From Devosia sp. 67-54 (lineage in GTDB: Bacteria > Pseudomonadota > Alphaproteobacteria > Rhizobiales > Devosiaceae): a DNA stretch of 64,000 bases. A program made the position numbers and the translations under genes. Shown here piece by piece: positions 36,073-45,371 of this stretch. The stretch's first letter is position 1; each line of letters starts with the position of its first letter. The stretch lies in NCBI RefSeq assembly GCF_001899075.1, contig NZ_MKVA01000008.1, positions 1-64,000 on the forward strand, written 5' to 3'. The notes below the pieces were generated by a model. That model was not told the origin of the DNA, did not search any database, and saw only the letters and a list, made by a program, of their open reading frames with translations.

Positions 36073-36720
36073 TCAAGCGACGTTCCAGTCCAGCGTGCCG
36101 TCGTTCACGGCGGCTTCCAGGCGGTCGACGGCGTCGGCGAGCTTGACGTCGATGATGCCCAGATACTGCGTCCAGTCGGCGAGCTCGCCCAGCTCCTTGT
36201 CGCCGTCGGAGATGCCGCGCAGCGCGATCAGCGGCAGCCCGAAGCGCTGGCAGGCGCGCAGCACGGCATAGGTCTCCATGTCGACCATATGCTCGACGAT
36301 GGCGTCGTAGCCGTGCCCTGAAACGACGTTCGCGCCGGTCGACAGCGTCGCCATCGGCACGCCCGGCACGAACGGGCCGAGCGGCAGCGTCGCCGGCAGG
36401 TCGAGGAACGGCACCACGCCCGGCGCAAAGCCGATGGCGCTGGCGTCCATGTCGCGCCAGCTCACCTCGCTCGCCTGGTAGAGCCCGCATTGCTCAAGCT
36501 GCGCCGAGCCGGCGGAGCCAAGCGACACCACCAGCAGCGGCAGCCGGTCGTCCACCGCCAGCCGCGTCAGATGTTCGGTCAGCGCCACGGCCGCCTCGAC
36601 GGGGCCGACACCGGTGATCAAGGGATCGATGCGGCCGCGCAGCTCCGGCCCGTATTCGAGCTCGGTCGCCATCACATAGAGAAGGTCGGCGACGCCCGGC
36701 CGCCGGCTGGCGAACGGCAT
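36073..36720 (-). CDS. Methylthioadenosine/S-adenosylhomocysteine nucleosidase
   Basis: Hydrolyses methylthioadenosine and S-adenosylhomocysteine to adenine plus the ribose thioether, in methionine salvage and methyl recycling. The protein of 215 residues shows the PNP/UDP-phosphorylase-family motifs: GVGPVEAAVAL near the start, the ligand-binding VDMETYAV (Met-Glu pair), and the catalytic Asp in RGISDGDKEL. ATG at 36720 shares its A with the tolB stop (TGATG), so translation is coupled to tolB, an odd placement for a salvage enzyme. Confidence 0.85.
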   Translation of the reverse strand: MPFASRRPGVADLLYVMATELEYGPELRGRIDPLITGVGPVEAAVALTEHLTRLAVDDRLPLLVVSLGSAGSAQLEQCGLYQASEVSWRDMDASAIGFAPGVVPFLDLPATLPLGPFVPGVPMATLSTGANVVSGHGYDAIVEHMVDMETYAVLRACQRFGLPLIALRGISDGDKELGELADWTQYLGIIDVKLADAVDRLEAAVNDGTLDWNVA

Positions 36721-38033
36721 CAGGAGGTCCGGAGCGCCCCCCAATTGGGATCGGAGGCGTAGGTGTTCATCTTGATCTGCTGCTCGTTACGGCCCCAGAT
36801 GTCCACGGTCCACAGGCCCGGGCCGGAATCGCCGCCCGGATCGCGGAAGAACATGATGACGCGGCCGTTCGGGCAGAAGCTCGGCCCCTCGGCATGGAAG
36901 CTGTCGACCAGGATGCGCTCGCCCGAGCCGTCGGGCTTCATCGTGCCGATCTGGAAATTGCCGCCCGACTGCCGCGTATAGGCGATGAGGTCGCCCTTGG
37001 GCGACCACACCGGCGTCGAGTAGATGCCCTGCCCGTACGAGATGCGCTGCGCACCGCCGCCGCTGGCGCTCATCACGTAGAGCTGCGGCTGTCCGCCCCG
37101 GTCGGATTCGAACACGATTCTGGACCCGTCGGGCGAATACGACGGAGCCGTGTCGATCTCCGCCCCCGAGGTGAGCTGCACCGGCTTGCTGCCGTTGACG
37201 CCGGCAGCATAGATGTTGGTGACGCCGCCGTTGCTCACCGAGAACGCAACCGTCCCGCCATCCGGCGAGAACTCCGGCGCGAACGACATCGGCGCGTTGT
37301 TGATGAGCTTTTTGGCCTTGCCGCCCACCTGCGCCACGAAGACCTGCGGATTGTCGGCGTCGTAGCTGGTATAGGCGACCATCGAATAGTTGCGGGTCAC
37401 CGCCGGCCCGATGGTCAGCGAGCTGCCCGAGCTCAGGATCTGCACGTTGGCGCCGTCCTGGTCCATGATCGCCAATTGCTTGCGACGATTGGCCTTGGGG
37501 CCGCTCTCGGCGATGAACACCACCTGCGAGTCGAAATAGCCGCTGTCGCCGGCGAGCGACGCGTAGATCGCGTCCGAGACGATATGGGCGATGCGTCGCT
37601 CGCTTTGTGGATCGGCGTTATAGGAATTGCCGACCACCTGCTGCGCCGCCGCGGTGTCCCAGACGCGCACGCTCGACTGGATCTGGCCGCCGCGTTCCAC
37701 CGTGCCCATCACCAGGGCGTCGACATTCTTGCCGCGCCAGTCGGCAAAGGCCGGCGTGGTGTTCACATCGCCGACAATTCCCGCCATCTGGTCGGGCGAC
37801 AGCGGCGCGAACAGCCCCGAGCGCGAGAGATTGTCGCGCACGATCTGCGCGATCTGCTGGCCGAAGCTCGGATCGGAGCCGCCGAAATCGGGGATGGCGA
37901 TCGGCAGCGGCGTGAAATTGCCGCCCGACACCACGATGTTGACCAGTGCCTCGGCCGGCGAATTCGCGGCGGCGAGCAGGGCGCCCGAAGCAAGGCCGAG
38001 CTTCAGCAGATGGCGCCGGGTGATGGGATGCAT
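36720..38033 (-). CDS. tolB: Tol-Pal system protein TolB
   Basis: A periplasmic protein of 437 residues that binds Pal and colicins. An N-terminal alpha/beta domain is followed by a six-bladed WD40-like propeller with the repeated TolB motif (GSRIVFESDRGGQPQLYVMS, LIAYTRQSGGNFQIGTM). The leader is unusual: TRRHLLKLGLASGALLAAA carries a twin-arginine motif, so export may use the Tat route. ATG at 38033 fits that leader; longer starts have no ribosome site. Confidence 0.94.
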   Translation of the reverse strand: MHPITRRHLLKLGLASGALLAAANSPAEALVNIVVSGGNFTPLPIAIPDFGGSDPSFGQQIAQIVRDNLSRSGLFAPLSPDQMAGIVGDVNTTPAFADWRGKNVDALVMGTVERGGQIQSSVRVWDTAAAQQVVGNSYNADPQSERRIAHIVSDAIYASLAGDSGYFDSQVVFIAESGPKANRRKQLAIMDQDGANVQILSSGSSLTIGPAVTRNYSMVAYTSYDADNPQVFVAQVGGKAKKLINNAPMSFAPEFSPDGGTVAFSVSNGGVTNIYAAGVNGSKPVQLTSGAEIDTAPSYSPDGSRIVFESDRGGQPQLYVMSASGGGAQRISYGQGIYSTPVWSPKGDLIAYTRQSGGNFQIGTMKPDGSGERILVDSFHAEGPSFCPNGRVIMFFRDPGGDSGPGLWTVDIWGRNEQQIKMNTYASDPNWGALRTS

Positions 38034-38062
38034 CGTCGTCTCCTTGTTGGTCCGTCCACGCG

Positions 38063-39088
38063 TCACGTCAGCTCGCGCGGGTCGAATGTAGCCTGAACTT
38101 CCTGGCTCGGGGCCATGGCATAGGGCCCGCAGCGCATGACCGCGCGCTGCGCCGCCGAGGCCAGCGCCCGCTCGAGCGTCGTCCCGCCGCCGCCGACGAT
38201 GTCGGGCGTGCCGATCACGTTGCCGGCGGCATCGAGGCTGAAATGCAGTTGCGCCGTGATGCCCGCCTCGGCGGCGCCCGCCGGCACGTTCATGCAGCCT
38301 TTGATCTGCGCCACCAGCCCGTCGAGCTGGCTCTGCGTCAACGTGGCCGAGCGGCCGGTGGTCTTGCCCAGCGTCGGTGCGCCGCCGGAGCCGGTGGTGG
38401 CGCCGCGCGATTTCTCGTTGTTGATCAGCTCGGCGACCTGGTCGGCGATCTTGGCGCTCTCCTTGGGCTGCGTCTTGGCCTGCTCGGTCTGCTTCTTGGG
38501 GGTGTCGGCCTTCTTGGGCGTCACCTCGGCCGTCTTCTGCACCGGCTGCGGCTTCTCCGGCGCCTTCTGCAACTGCGCCGGGCGCAGCGCCGGCATCGGC
38601 GCCACCTGCGTCGCCGGCGCCGCGGACGCGGTGGCGGCGGCCACCTCCTGCTGCGGCTGCGCCTCCTGCGGCGCCGGCTCGGGCGTCGGCGCGGCGACCG
38701 GCTGCGGTACCGGCGTGGGCGTCGGATCGGGCTCCGGCTCGGGCTTGGGCTGCGGCGCCTCGACCGGCTTGGGCGCGGTGTTGGTCACCGGCGCCGGCGT
38801 GGCCTTGGCCGTTTCCTCGGGCGTCGGCTGGTCCTGGTCGGTGTTGCCGGTCTTCTGCGCCACCTCGGCCGGCTTGTCGCTCTGCGTGACCGCCGGCGTC
38901 TCGGTCTCCACCACCTTGCTGTCGAGCGACCCCTGCCGGATGTTGGTGATGTCGGAAATCGGCACCAGGTCGACGGCGATCGATTCCACCACTTCGGGCT
39001 CGAGCGGCTTGGCCGACCCCAGCCCGACGATCGCGATGATCAGCAGGGCAGCGTGGGCGAGGGCCGAAGTGGTGACACCGGCCTTCAT
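38063..39088 (-). CDS. tolA: Tol-Pal system protein TolA
   Basis: A protein of 341 residues: an N-terminal membrane segment (AHAALLIIAIVGLG), a long Pro/Lys/Glu/Ala-rich spacer (about residues 65-230, including PKPEPEPDPTPTPVPQP) that spans the periplasm, and a C-terminal TonB-like domain (LVAQIKGCMNVPAGAAEAGI onwards). It couples TolQR energy to Pal and TolB at the division site. A gap of 3 bases follows tolR. Confidence 0.93.
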   Translation of the reverse strand: MKAGVTTSALAHAALLIIAIVGLGSAKPLEPEVVESIAVDLVPISDITNIRQGSLDSKVVETETPAVTQSDKPAEVAQKTGNTDQDQPTPEETAKATPAPVTNTAPKPVEAPQPKPEPEPDPTPTPVPQPVAAPTPEPAPQEAQPQQEVAAATASAAPATQVAPMPALRPAQLQKAPEKPQPVQKTAEVTPKKADTPKKQTEQAKTQPKESAKIADQVAELINNEKSRGATTGSGGAPTLGKTTGRSATLTQSQLDGLVAQIKGCMNVPAGAAEAGITAQLHFSLDAAGNVIGTPDIVGGGGTTLERALASAAQRAVMRCGPYAMAPSQEVQATFDPRELT

Positions 39089-39091
39089 GGC

Positions 39092-39541
39092 CTATTTCAC
39101 CTGATCCTGGGCTGTGATCAGGCCGATCTTGGAGAAGCCGCCGGCGCTGAGCACGCCCATCACCTTCATCACCGCGCCGTAATTGGCGGTCTGGTCGCCG
39201 CGCACATAGATACGCTCGTCAGTGCCGTTCGGCGCCTGCGCCGTGATATCGGCCACCAGCGTATCGATCGAGCTCGCCTTGTCGCCCAGATAGATGTCGC
39301 CGGCCGGCGTGATCGACACGGTGATCGGCTTGCTGTCGGTGTTGAGCTCCTTGGCCTTGGTCTGCGGCAGGTCGATCGGCACGCCCACGGTGAGCAGCGG
39401 CGCCGCCACCATGAACACGATGAGCAGCACCAGCATCACGTCGACCATCGGGGTGACGTTGATGTCGGCCATCGGGCGCTTGCCGCCGCGCCGCCGCCCG
39501 CGCCGCCGCCCGCTCCCGCCCTGTGCGACTGCCATCGCCAT
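39092..39541 (-). CDS. tolR: Tol-Pal system protein TolR
   Basis: An ExbD/TolR-family protein of 149 residues with a single membrane segment holding the proton-relay Asp ([18 protein letters not shown]) after the conserved MADINVTPM. The periplasmic domain forms the peptidoglycan-binding dimer ([14 protein letters not shown]). The N-terminal Arg/Gly-rich tail is longer than usual. Spacing to tolQ is 3 bases. Confidence 0.95.
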   Translation of the reverse strand: MAMAVAQGGSGRRRGRRRGGKRPMADINVTPMVDVMLVLLIVFMVAAPLLTVGVPIDLPQTKAKELNTDSKPITVSITPAGDIYLGDKASSIDTLVADITAQAPNGTDERIYVRGDQTANYGAVMKVMGVLSAGGFSKIGLITAQDQVK

Positions 39542-39544
39542 GGC

Positions 39545-40384
39545 TCAGTGGCCCCGCGCTTCGAGCTGCCGCGACAGGATCGTCGCGAACTCGTCGGCGA
39601 ACGATTCGAGCCGGCCGATGAGCTTGTTGGAATCGGCGCTGAGCTTGTTGTAGGCGATCGTCGCCGGGATGGCGGCGAGCAGGCCGAGCGCCGTCGCGAA
39701 CAGCGCCTCGGCGATGCCGGGCGCCACCACGGCGAGATTGGTCGATTTGCTGGCGGCAATGGACGTGAACGAGTTCATGATGCCCCATACCGTGCCAAAA
39801 AGGCCGATGAAGGGCGAAGCCGCCGCCACCGTGGCCAGAAACTGCAGCCGCTTCTCGAGCCCGTCGCTTTCGCGCGCGATGGCGACGTCCAGCACCTTGT
39901 CGAGCCGCGCCTGCATGCCGATGAAGCTCGCCGCGTTCTGCTCGTGGCTGCGCTTCCATTCCTTCATGGCGGCGACGAAGATCGCGCCCAGCCCCATCGA
40001 CGGCCGCTCCTGCATCTGCTGGTAGAGGTCCTCCAGCGACTGGCCGGACCAGAACACCCGCTCGAACTGGTTCATCTGCCGGTTGGCGCGGCCGTACAGC
40101 ATCGACTTGTCGATGATGATGGCCCAGCACCAGATGGAGGCGGCGAGCAGCCCGATCATCACGATCTTGACGATCCAGTCGGCGCTGAGGAACAGCCCGA
40201 GCAGCGAGAAATTCGCCGCCGGCTCGGCCGGCACCGGCGTGACCGCCACCGCGCTCGAGGCCACATCCTGCGCCAGCGACGGCGCCGACAGGCCGAGCGC
40301 GACCACAACGAACGCGGCGAGCACGGCGGCGCCCTGCCAAATCGCCCGGCGTGGCCCTTCCGGGAGAGTGTCCGTAGATGTCAT
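39545..40384 (-). CDS. tolQ: Tol-Pal system protein TolQ
   Basis: A MotA/TolQ/ExbB channel protein of 279 residues. An N-terminal hydrophobic segment that looks like an extra leader precedes the three membrane helices of the family ([36 protein letters not shown]). It forms the proton channel with TolR that drives TolA. I chose ATG at 40384. Upstream, 180 bases separate it from ybgC; they contain the palindrome AATTTG-T-CAAATT (40480-40492). Confidence 0.95.
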   Translation of the reverse strand: MTSTDTLPEGPRRAIWQGAAVLAAFVVVALGLSAPSLAQDVASSAVAVTPVPAEPAANFSLLGLFLSADWIVKIVMIGLLAASIWCWAIIIDKSMLYGRANRQMNQFERVFWSGQSLEDLYQQMQERPSMGLGAIFVAAMKEWKRSHEQNAASFIGMQARLDKVLDVAIARESDGLEKRLQFLATVAAASPFIGLFGTVWGIMNSFTSIAASKSTNLAVVAPGIAEALFATALGLLAAIPATIAYNKLSADSNKLIGRLESFADEFATILSRQLEARGH

Positions 40385-40564
40385 GAAAGGTCCCTTCGTC
40401 TCGGTCCCCGCCGGACCGGCCCCCGTTACGCCATGGGAGGAAACACGGCGCGACGATACGCGGGTCCCGATGCGGTCAGAATTTGTCAAATTTAAGAGAA
40501 ACCCCGGAAATCCGGCGCTTTGCGGGTCGTGTGCGCCGCTGCCTTACTTATGGTCAACCAAAGG

Positions 40565-40984
40565 TTAACAATCCGAGTCTGGCGGCACCGGCGAGCGGCC
40601 GAACGCCGCAACCACGGCCCGCGGCAACCGCGTCGCCTTGCCGTCGCGCACCGCGACCACCACCACCCGCGCCCGGGCGATCAGCTCGTCGCCGCGTTCG
40701 ATGCTCTGGTCGAGCGTCAGCCGGACGCCGCTGATCTCGGCCACCGCCGTATCGACCACCAGCAGATCGTCGATATGGGCAGCGCGCAGAAACTCGATCT
40801 CCATCGAGCGCACCGCAAAGGCGATGCCCTGCACCGCCAACTCGGAATGATGGATGCCCTCGGCGCGCAGGAACTCGGTCCGGCCGCGCTCGAAAAAATG
40901 CAGATAAGCGGCGTGATACACCGCCCCCGAAAAATCGGTGTCCTCGTAATAGACGCGAACCTCGAAGCGATGCGACGCGCTCAT
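40565..40984 (-). CDS. ybgC: Acyl-CoA thioesterase YbgC
   Basis: A hot-dog-fold thioesterase of 139 residues that is regularly found at the head of tol-pal operons. The catalytic Asp and the conserved region are in YYEDTDFSGAVYHAAYLHFF. It hydrolyses short acyl-CoA or malonyl-type thioesters; its Tol role is unclear. It overlaps the upstream rhomboid gene by 4 bases (ATGA). Confidence 0.93.
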   Translation of the reverse strand: MSASHRFEVRVYYEDTDFSGAVYHAAYLHFFERGRTEFLRAEGIHHSELAVQGIAFAVRSMEIEFLRAAHIDDLLVVDTAVAEISGVRLTLDQSIERGDELIARARVVVVAVRDGKATRLPRAVVAAFGRSPVPPDSDC

Positions 40985-41519
40985 GCCGGCGAGTGTCGGC
41001 GATCGAGCAGCACCGCGGCAAGCCCCACGAGAAAGCCCGCCACCAGCGCCGCGCCGTGGATGTCGGAGTGCGTGACCAGCCACAGCCCGAGCCCGCCCCA
41101 GATCACGGCACCCAGCACCGGCGGCGGACCGCCGCGCGGCGGCCGCACCGCCTGCCACACCGAGAACAGCCCGATCAGCCCGCAGATAGCCACCGAATTG
41201 CCGCCGCCCACCGGCTGCCAGAAGATGCCGGCCACCTCGCCGGTGAGCCCCGCGACGACATAGGCCACGATCCACCAGCGCCGCCCGATCATCCGCTCAA
41301 CCAGCACGCCATAGACGAGAAGGCCGATGCTGTTGACGAGAATTTGCGTCCAGCCGTCGACCAGGACGAACCAGGTGGTGACGAACCGCCACCACTCGCC
41401 GGCCAGCATCTTCGGATCGCGCTCGAGCGTCGTGCCGATCTCGGGCCAGCGCCACATCGCCGCCGTCACCGCCAGGGTCGCGACGAATACCGAAAGCGTC
41501 AGCCAGGGGATGCGTTTCG

Positions 41520-41523
<4 letters not shown>
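40981..41523 (-). CDS. Rhomboid-family intramembrane protease
   Basis: A membrane protein of 180 residues with about six helices. The catalytic Ser is in [13 protein letters not shown], where the usual GASG is replaced by GNSV, and the partner His is in [16 protein letters not shown], so the Ser-His dyad is complete. The WWR motif near residue 44 ([10 protein letters not shown]) is typical. It sits between ruvB (overlap GTGA) and ybgC (overlap ATGA), so all three are translated as a chain. Confidence 0.82.
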
Positions 41524-42556
<1,033 letters not shown>

Positions 42557-42560
<4 letters not shown>

Positions 42561-42955
42561 TTCAGCAGCTCCATGCCAGAGGCGAGTTTTGCGGCAGGCT
42601 GGTCGAAGGTCACGCTGGTCCTGCAGCCTGCCATCTGCCCGCTACGCGCGATCAGCAGATCGGCGAGGTCGGCCCCCGTCTGCCGGGCCAGCGCAATCAC
42701 CTGCCGGATTTCGTCTGCTTTCTCGAAGATCGCGTCTTCGCTTTCGAGCATGCCAGTCAGGAGGTCGAGGATCGCGGCGGGCTTACGCTTGTACGTTCGC
42801 TTCATCACCCAGAAGAACTCGACAACGGTTACGACACTGATGAACACCGCATCGTCCGCGCTCCGCTCATCGAAGAAGCGCACGGCGAGCTTGTGCTGCC
42901 GATGATCGTCATCGACAAACAATCGAACCAGCACATTTGTGTCGACCCCGATCAC
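42557..42955 (-). CDS. vapC: VapC-family PIN-domain toxin
   Basis: A PIN-domain ribonuclease of 132 residues. The acidic active-site residues are Asp5 (GVDTNVLV), Glu46 ([10 protein letters not shown]), Asp96 and Asp99 (ADLADLLIA), with the final Asp118 in TFDQPAAK; all are present, so it should be active. VapC enzymes usually cleave tRNA or rRNA. It starts at GTG 42955, overlapping the vapB stop by 4 bases, and its stop overlaps the ruvB start by 4 bases. Confidence 0.9.
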
Positions 42956-43230
42956 CGGCTGATACGCCGCTGCCGCTCGTCGGCTTCGTCGAGCACCGCG
43001 TCGTGCATTTCCTCCACTGTCACCGCGCGTCCCAGGGGATTGCCGAAGATGCCGGCAAAGTCGACGAGCCGTCTTGTCCGCGCCCGCACCCGAAGCTGAT
43101 CGCCATCGAGTTCCCAATCGACCGGCGTTCCGTCCTTGATTCCCAGCGCATCGCGGATCGGCTTGGGGATCGTCACCTGGCCCTTGCTGGTCGCCGTACT
43201 CGTGCCGGAAAGCTTTACATGCTTGTTCAT
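42952..43230 (-). CDS. vapB: VapB-family AbrB-type antitoxin
   Basis: A protein of 92 residues. The N-terminal AbrB/SpoVT swapped-hairpin DNA-binding domain (TATSKGQVTIPKPIRDALGI, about residues 12-31) is followed by a C-terminal toxin-binding tail (MHDAVLDEADERQRRIS). It should neutralise VapC and repress its own promoter. An inverted repeat CTTAC-N11-GTAAG lies 22-42 bases upstream as a likely operator. The module sits 63 bases after ruvA. Confidence 0.9.
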   Translation of the reverse strand: MNKHVKLSGTSTATSKGQVTIPKPIRDALGIKDGTPVDWELDGDQLRVRARTRRLVDFAGIFGNPLGRAVTVEEMHDAVLDEADERQRRISR

Positions 43231-43251
43231 TTCCTACCCCAGCGCGATATC

Positions 43252-43272
43252 CTTACAAGCAAAAATAGTAAG
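43252..43272. promoter_or_regulatory. Probable VapB operator
   Basis: CTTAC (43252-43256), 11 bases, GTAAG (43268-43272), in the AT-rich 63-base gap between ruvA and vapB. The AT-rich centre (TATTTTTGC on the minus strand) could hold the module's own promoter. Confidence 0.5.
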
Positions 43273-43293
43273 AAATCCTCGCGCCCGCAAGGA

Positions 43294-43911
43294 TCAGCTG
43301 CTCAGCTCCCTGAGCCCCAGCCGGATCAGCTTTTCCGTCGCGATGTCCTCGCCCTCGCGCGCCACCACCTTGGCCAGCGCCGCGCTGGCCTGGGCGCTGG
43401 AGTAGCCGAGGTTGCTGAGCGCCGATACCGCGTCGGCGACGTTGGAGCGCGCCACGCCCTCGCCCAGCGCCTGCTGCAGGCCAAGCGTGCCCGCATCGAT
43501 GCCGAGGCCGGTGGGCACCTTGCCCTTGAGCTCGGTGACCACGCGCACCGCGAGCTTGGGACCCACCCCGTTGGCGCGCCCGATCATCGCCTTGTCCTGC
43601 AGCGCGATGGCGCTTTGCAGCTCGCCCGTGCTCAGCGTCGACAGGATCGACAGGGCGACGCGCGCGCCGACCCCCTGCACCGTCATCAGCGTGGTGAACC
43701 ACGCCTTCTCCTCGGGCGTCGCGAAGCCGTAGAGGCGGATCATGTCTTCGCGCACGATCATTTCGACATGCACCACCGCCGCATGGCCGACGGCGGGCAG
43801 CGCCTGCATGGTCTTGGACGAGCAGAACGCCTCGTACACCACCCCGCCCACGTCGATATGCACGTAGTCGTCGCCGAACCCGTCGATCAGCCCCTTGAGC
43901 TTGCCGATCAT
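43294..43911 (-). CDS. ruvA: Holliday junction DNA-binding protein RuvA
   Basis: Tetrameric junction-binding protein that loads RuvB. The 205 residues contain the N-terminal OB fold ([20 protein letters not shown]), two helix-hairpin-helix motifs ([13 protein letters not shown] and [12 protein letters not shown]-like [11 protein letters not shown]), and the C-terminal RuvB-binding domain ([13 protein letters not shown]). It overlaps ruvC by 4 bases (ATGA). Confidence 0.97.
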   Translation of the reverse strand: MIGKLKGLIDGFGDDYVHIDVGGVVYEAFCSSKTMQALPAVGHAAVVHVEMIVREDMIRLYGFATPEEKAWFTTLMTVQGVGARVALSILSTLSTGELQSAIALQDKAMIGRANGVGPKLAVRVVTELKGKVPTGLGIDAGTLGLQQALGEGVARSNVADAVSALSNLGYSSAQASAALAKVVAREGEDIATEKLIRLGLRELSS

Positions 43912-44402
43912 GCGCTGGCCCTGAGCGCCATGATGCCGCGGTGATGCGCATGGCAGATGGCGATGGCCAGCGCGTCGGCGGCGTCGGCGCCCTTGAAATC
44001 GGCGGCCGGCAGCAGCGTTTTCACCATGAGCTGGACCTGGGTCTTTTCGGCGTGGCCGGTGCCGACCACGGATTTTTTCACCAGATTGGCGGCGTATTCG
44101 CCGACGCTCAGCCCCATCGCCGCCGGCGTCATCAGCGCCACGCCGCGCGCCTGCCCGAGTTGCAGCGCCGAGCGGGCCCCGGCATTGACGAACGTCTCCT
44201 CCACCGCCGCCTCGTCGGGCCGATGCAGCTCGATCAGCGCGCGCAGGCCGCGGTGCAATTCCGCCAGTCGGTCGGCCAGCCCGGCGTCGACCGCCGGCAT
44301 GATGGTGCCGCAGGCGACAAAGCGCAGGCGGTTGCCCTCGCTCTCGATGACGCCCCAGCCGCAACGCCTGAGGCCCGGATCGATGCCGATGATTCGCACC
44401 AT
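43908..44402 (-). CDS. ruvC: Crossover junction endodeoxyribonuclease RuvC
   Basis: Resolves Holliday junctions. A protein of 164 residues with the RNase H-like fold; the catalytic acids are in [13 protein letters not shown] (first Asp), EETFVN (Glu) and the C-terminal [16 protein letters not shown] chose ATG at 44402, which gives the usual [10 protein letters not shown] start; an ATG at 44411 has a GGAG closer by but adds three residues. A LexA-like box lies 55-69 bases upstream. Confidence 0.95.
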   Translation of the reverse strand: MVRIIGIDPGLRRCGWGVIESEGNRLRFVACGTIMPAVDAGLADRLAELHRGLRALIELHRPDEAAVEETFVNAGARSALQLGQARGVALMTPAAMGLSVGEYAANLVKKSVVGTGHAEKTQVQLMVKTLLPAADFKGADAADALAIAICHAHHRGIMALRASA

Positions 44403-44456
44403 GCTGCCCATGTCTCCGTGCTTAGGCGCTTCCCCGGAGGCTACCAAGCGGAATGT

Positions 44457-44471
44457 GAACAAACCGGCAAC
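44457..44471. promoter_or_regulatory. LexA-like box upstream of ruvC
   Basis: GAAC (44457-44460), seven bases AAACCGG, CAAC (44468-44471): one mismatch from GAAC-N7-GAAC. The spacer is almost the same as in the box before the UvrD-like helicase (AAAACGG). It lies 55-69 bases before ruvC. SOS control of ruv genes is known in many bacteria. Confidence 0.45.
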
Positions 44472-44544
44472 AATCCCCGCTTCCTGCTAGCGGCGCCGAT
44501 AGATAAAACTGCGAAGTTCGCACTAGAGGGTCCTTCAATCCTTC

Positions 44545-44561
44545 CGCGGCAAGGTGCCGCG
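44545..44561 (+). repeat. Hairpin in the leader of the GGDEF gene
   Basis: CGCGGCA (44545-44551), AGG, TGCCGCG (44555-44561): perfect 7-base arms ending 31 bases before the GGDEF start. Further upstream the palindrome TGCGAA-G-TTCGCA (44510-44522) may be an operator for either divergent gene. Confidence 0.5.
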
Positions 44562-44592
44562 AGCGTCGAAAGCTGAAGGATTCGCAGCAGCG

Positions 44593-45360
44593 ATGAAGCT
44601 CGACCTGTCGCCCGTGAGCTGGGGCCGCGTCATTTTCACCACCGTCGTCGGCACCGCGATCTGCGTCGCCGCGGCGATTTATGTGGACTCGTTCAATTTC
44701 GCCAGTTTCGACGGGCCAACACGCCTGCGTGCCCTGCTCGCCGACGTGCTGCTGCCCACGGTGCTGGCGGTGCCGTTCCTGCTGTTCTTTTCGGGCAAGC
44801 TGCGCGAGCTCGCCATCGCCCATGAAAAGCTCACCGTCTACGCTTCGACCGACAGCCTGACGCAGGTGATGAACCGCGGCGCCTTCTCGACGCTGGTCGA
44901 TGCCTATCTCGGCGAGATCGAGGCGCGGCAGGTGCGCGGCGCCCTGCTGATCATCGACGCCGACCACTTCAAGAGCGTCAACGACCGCTACGGCCACGAG
45001 CGTGGCGACGAAGCCCTGGTCCGCATCGCCCAGGCCATCAAATCGGTGCTGCGCTCGCCCGATCTCGTCGGCCGGCTCGGCGGGGAAGAGTTCGGCGTGT
45101 TCCTGCCCGGCGTCGACCCAGGCCAGGCCGAGCACGTCGCCGAGCGCATCCGCAAGACCATCCGCGAGCTGGAATTCCGGCCGGCCGGCGCGGAGCATCG
45201 CCTGTCGGTCAGCGTCGGCGGCGCGGTGTTCGACCGGCCGCTGCCGCTGCGCGACATCCTGCGCATCGCCGACCGCCAGCTCTACCGCGCCAAGGAAGCC
45301 GGCCGCGACCGCGTCTCGATCGGCCCGGCGCTGCCCGACGGCCTGCTCGAGGCCGCCTGA
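44593..45360 (+). CDS. Membrane-bound diguanylate cyclase (GGDEF)
   Basis: A protein of 255 residues. Two membrane helices (about residues 13-32 and 52-67) are followed by a GGDEF domain with the active-site motif GGEEF (163-167), so c-di-GMP synthesis is expected. Five residues before it lies RSPD (154-157), the RxxD inhibitory site, so product feedback is likely. There is no periplasmic sensor domain. I chose ATG at 44593 (MKLDLSPVSWG). It is divergent from ruvC. Confidence 0.92.
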   Translation: MKLDLSPVSWGRVIFTTVVGTAICVAAAIYVDSFNFASFDGPTRLRALLADVLLPTVLAVPFLLFFSGKLRELAIAHEKLTVYASTDSLTQVMNRGAFSTLVDAYLGEIEARQVRGALLIIDADHFKSVNDRYGHERGDEALVRIAQAIKSVLRSPDLVGRLGGEEFGVFLPGVDPGQAEHVAERIRKTIRELEFRPAGAEHRLSVSVGGAVFDRPLPLRDILRIADRQLYRAKEAGRDRVSIGPALPDGLLEAA

Positions 45361-45371
45361 CGCCGGGGCCG

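Noticed and set aside
40480-40492. Palindrome AATTTG-T-CAAATT with TTGACA upstream of tolQ as a promoter/operator
   Set aside because: No matching -10 lies 16-18 bases from the TTGACA, and palindromes of AT-rich type arise easily in such gaps. Not listed as a feature.
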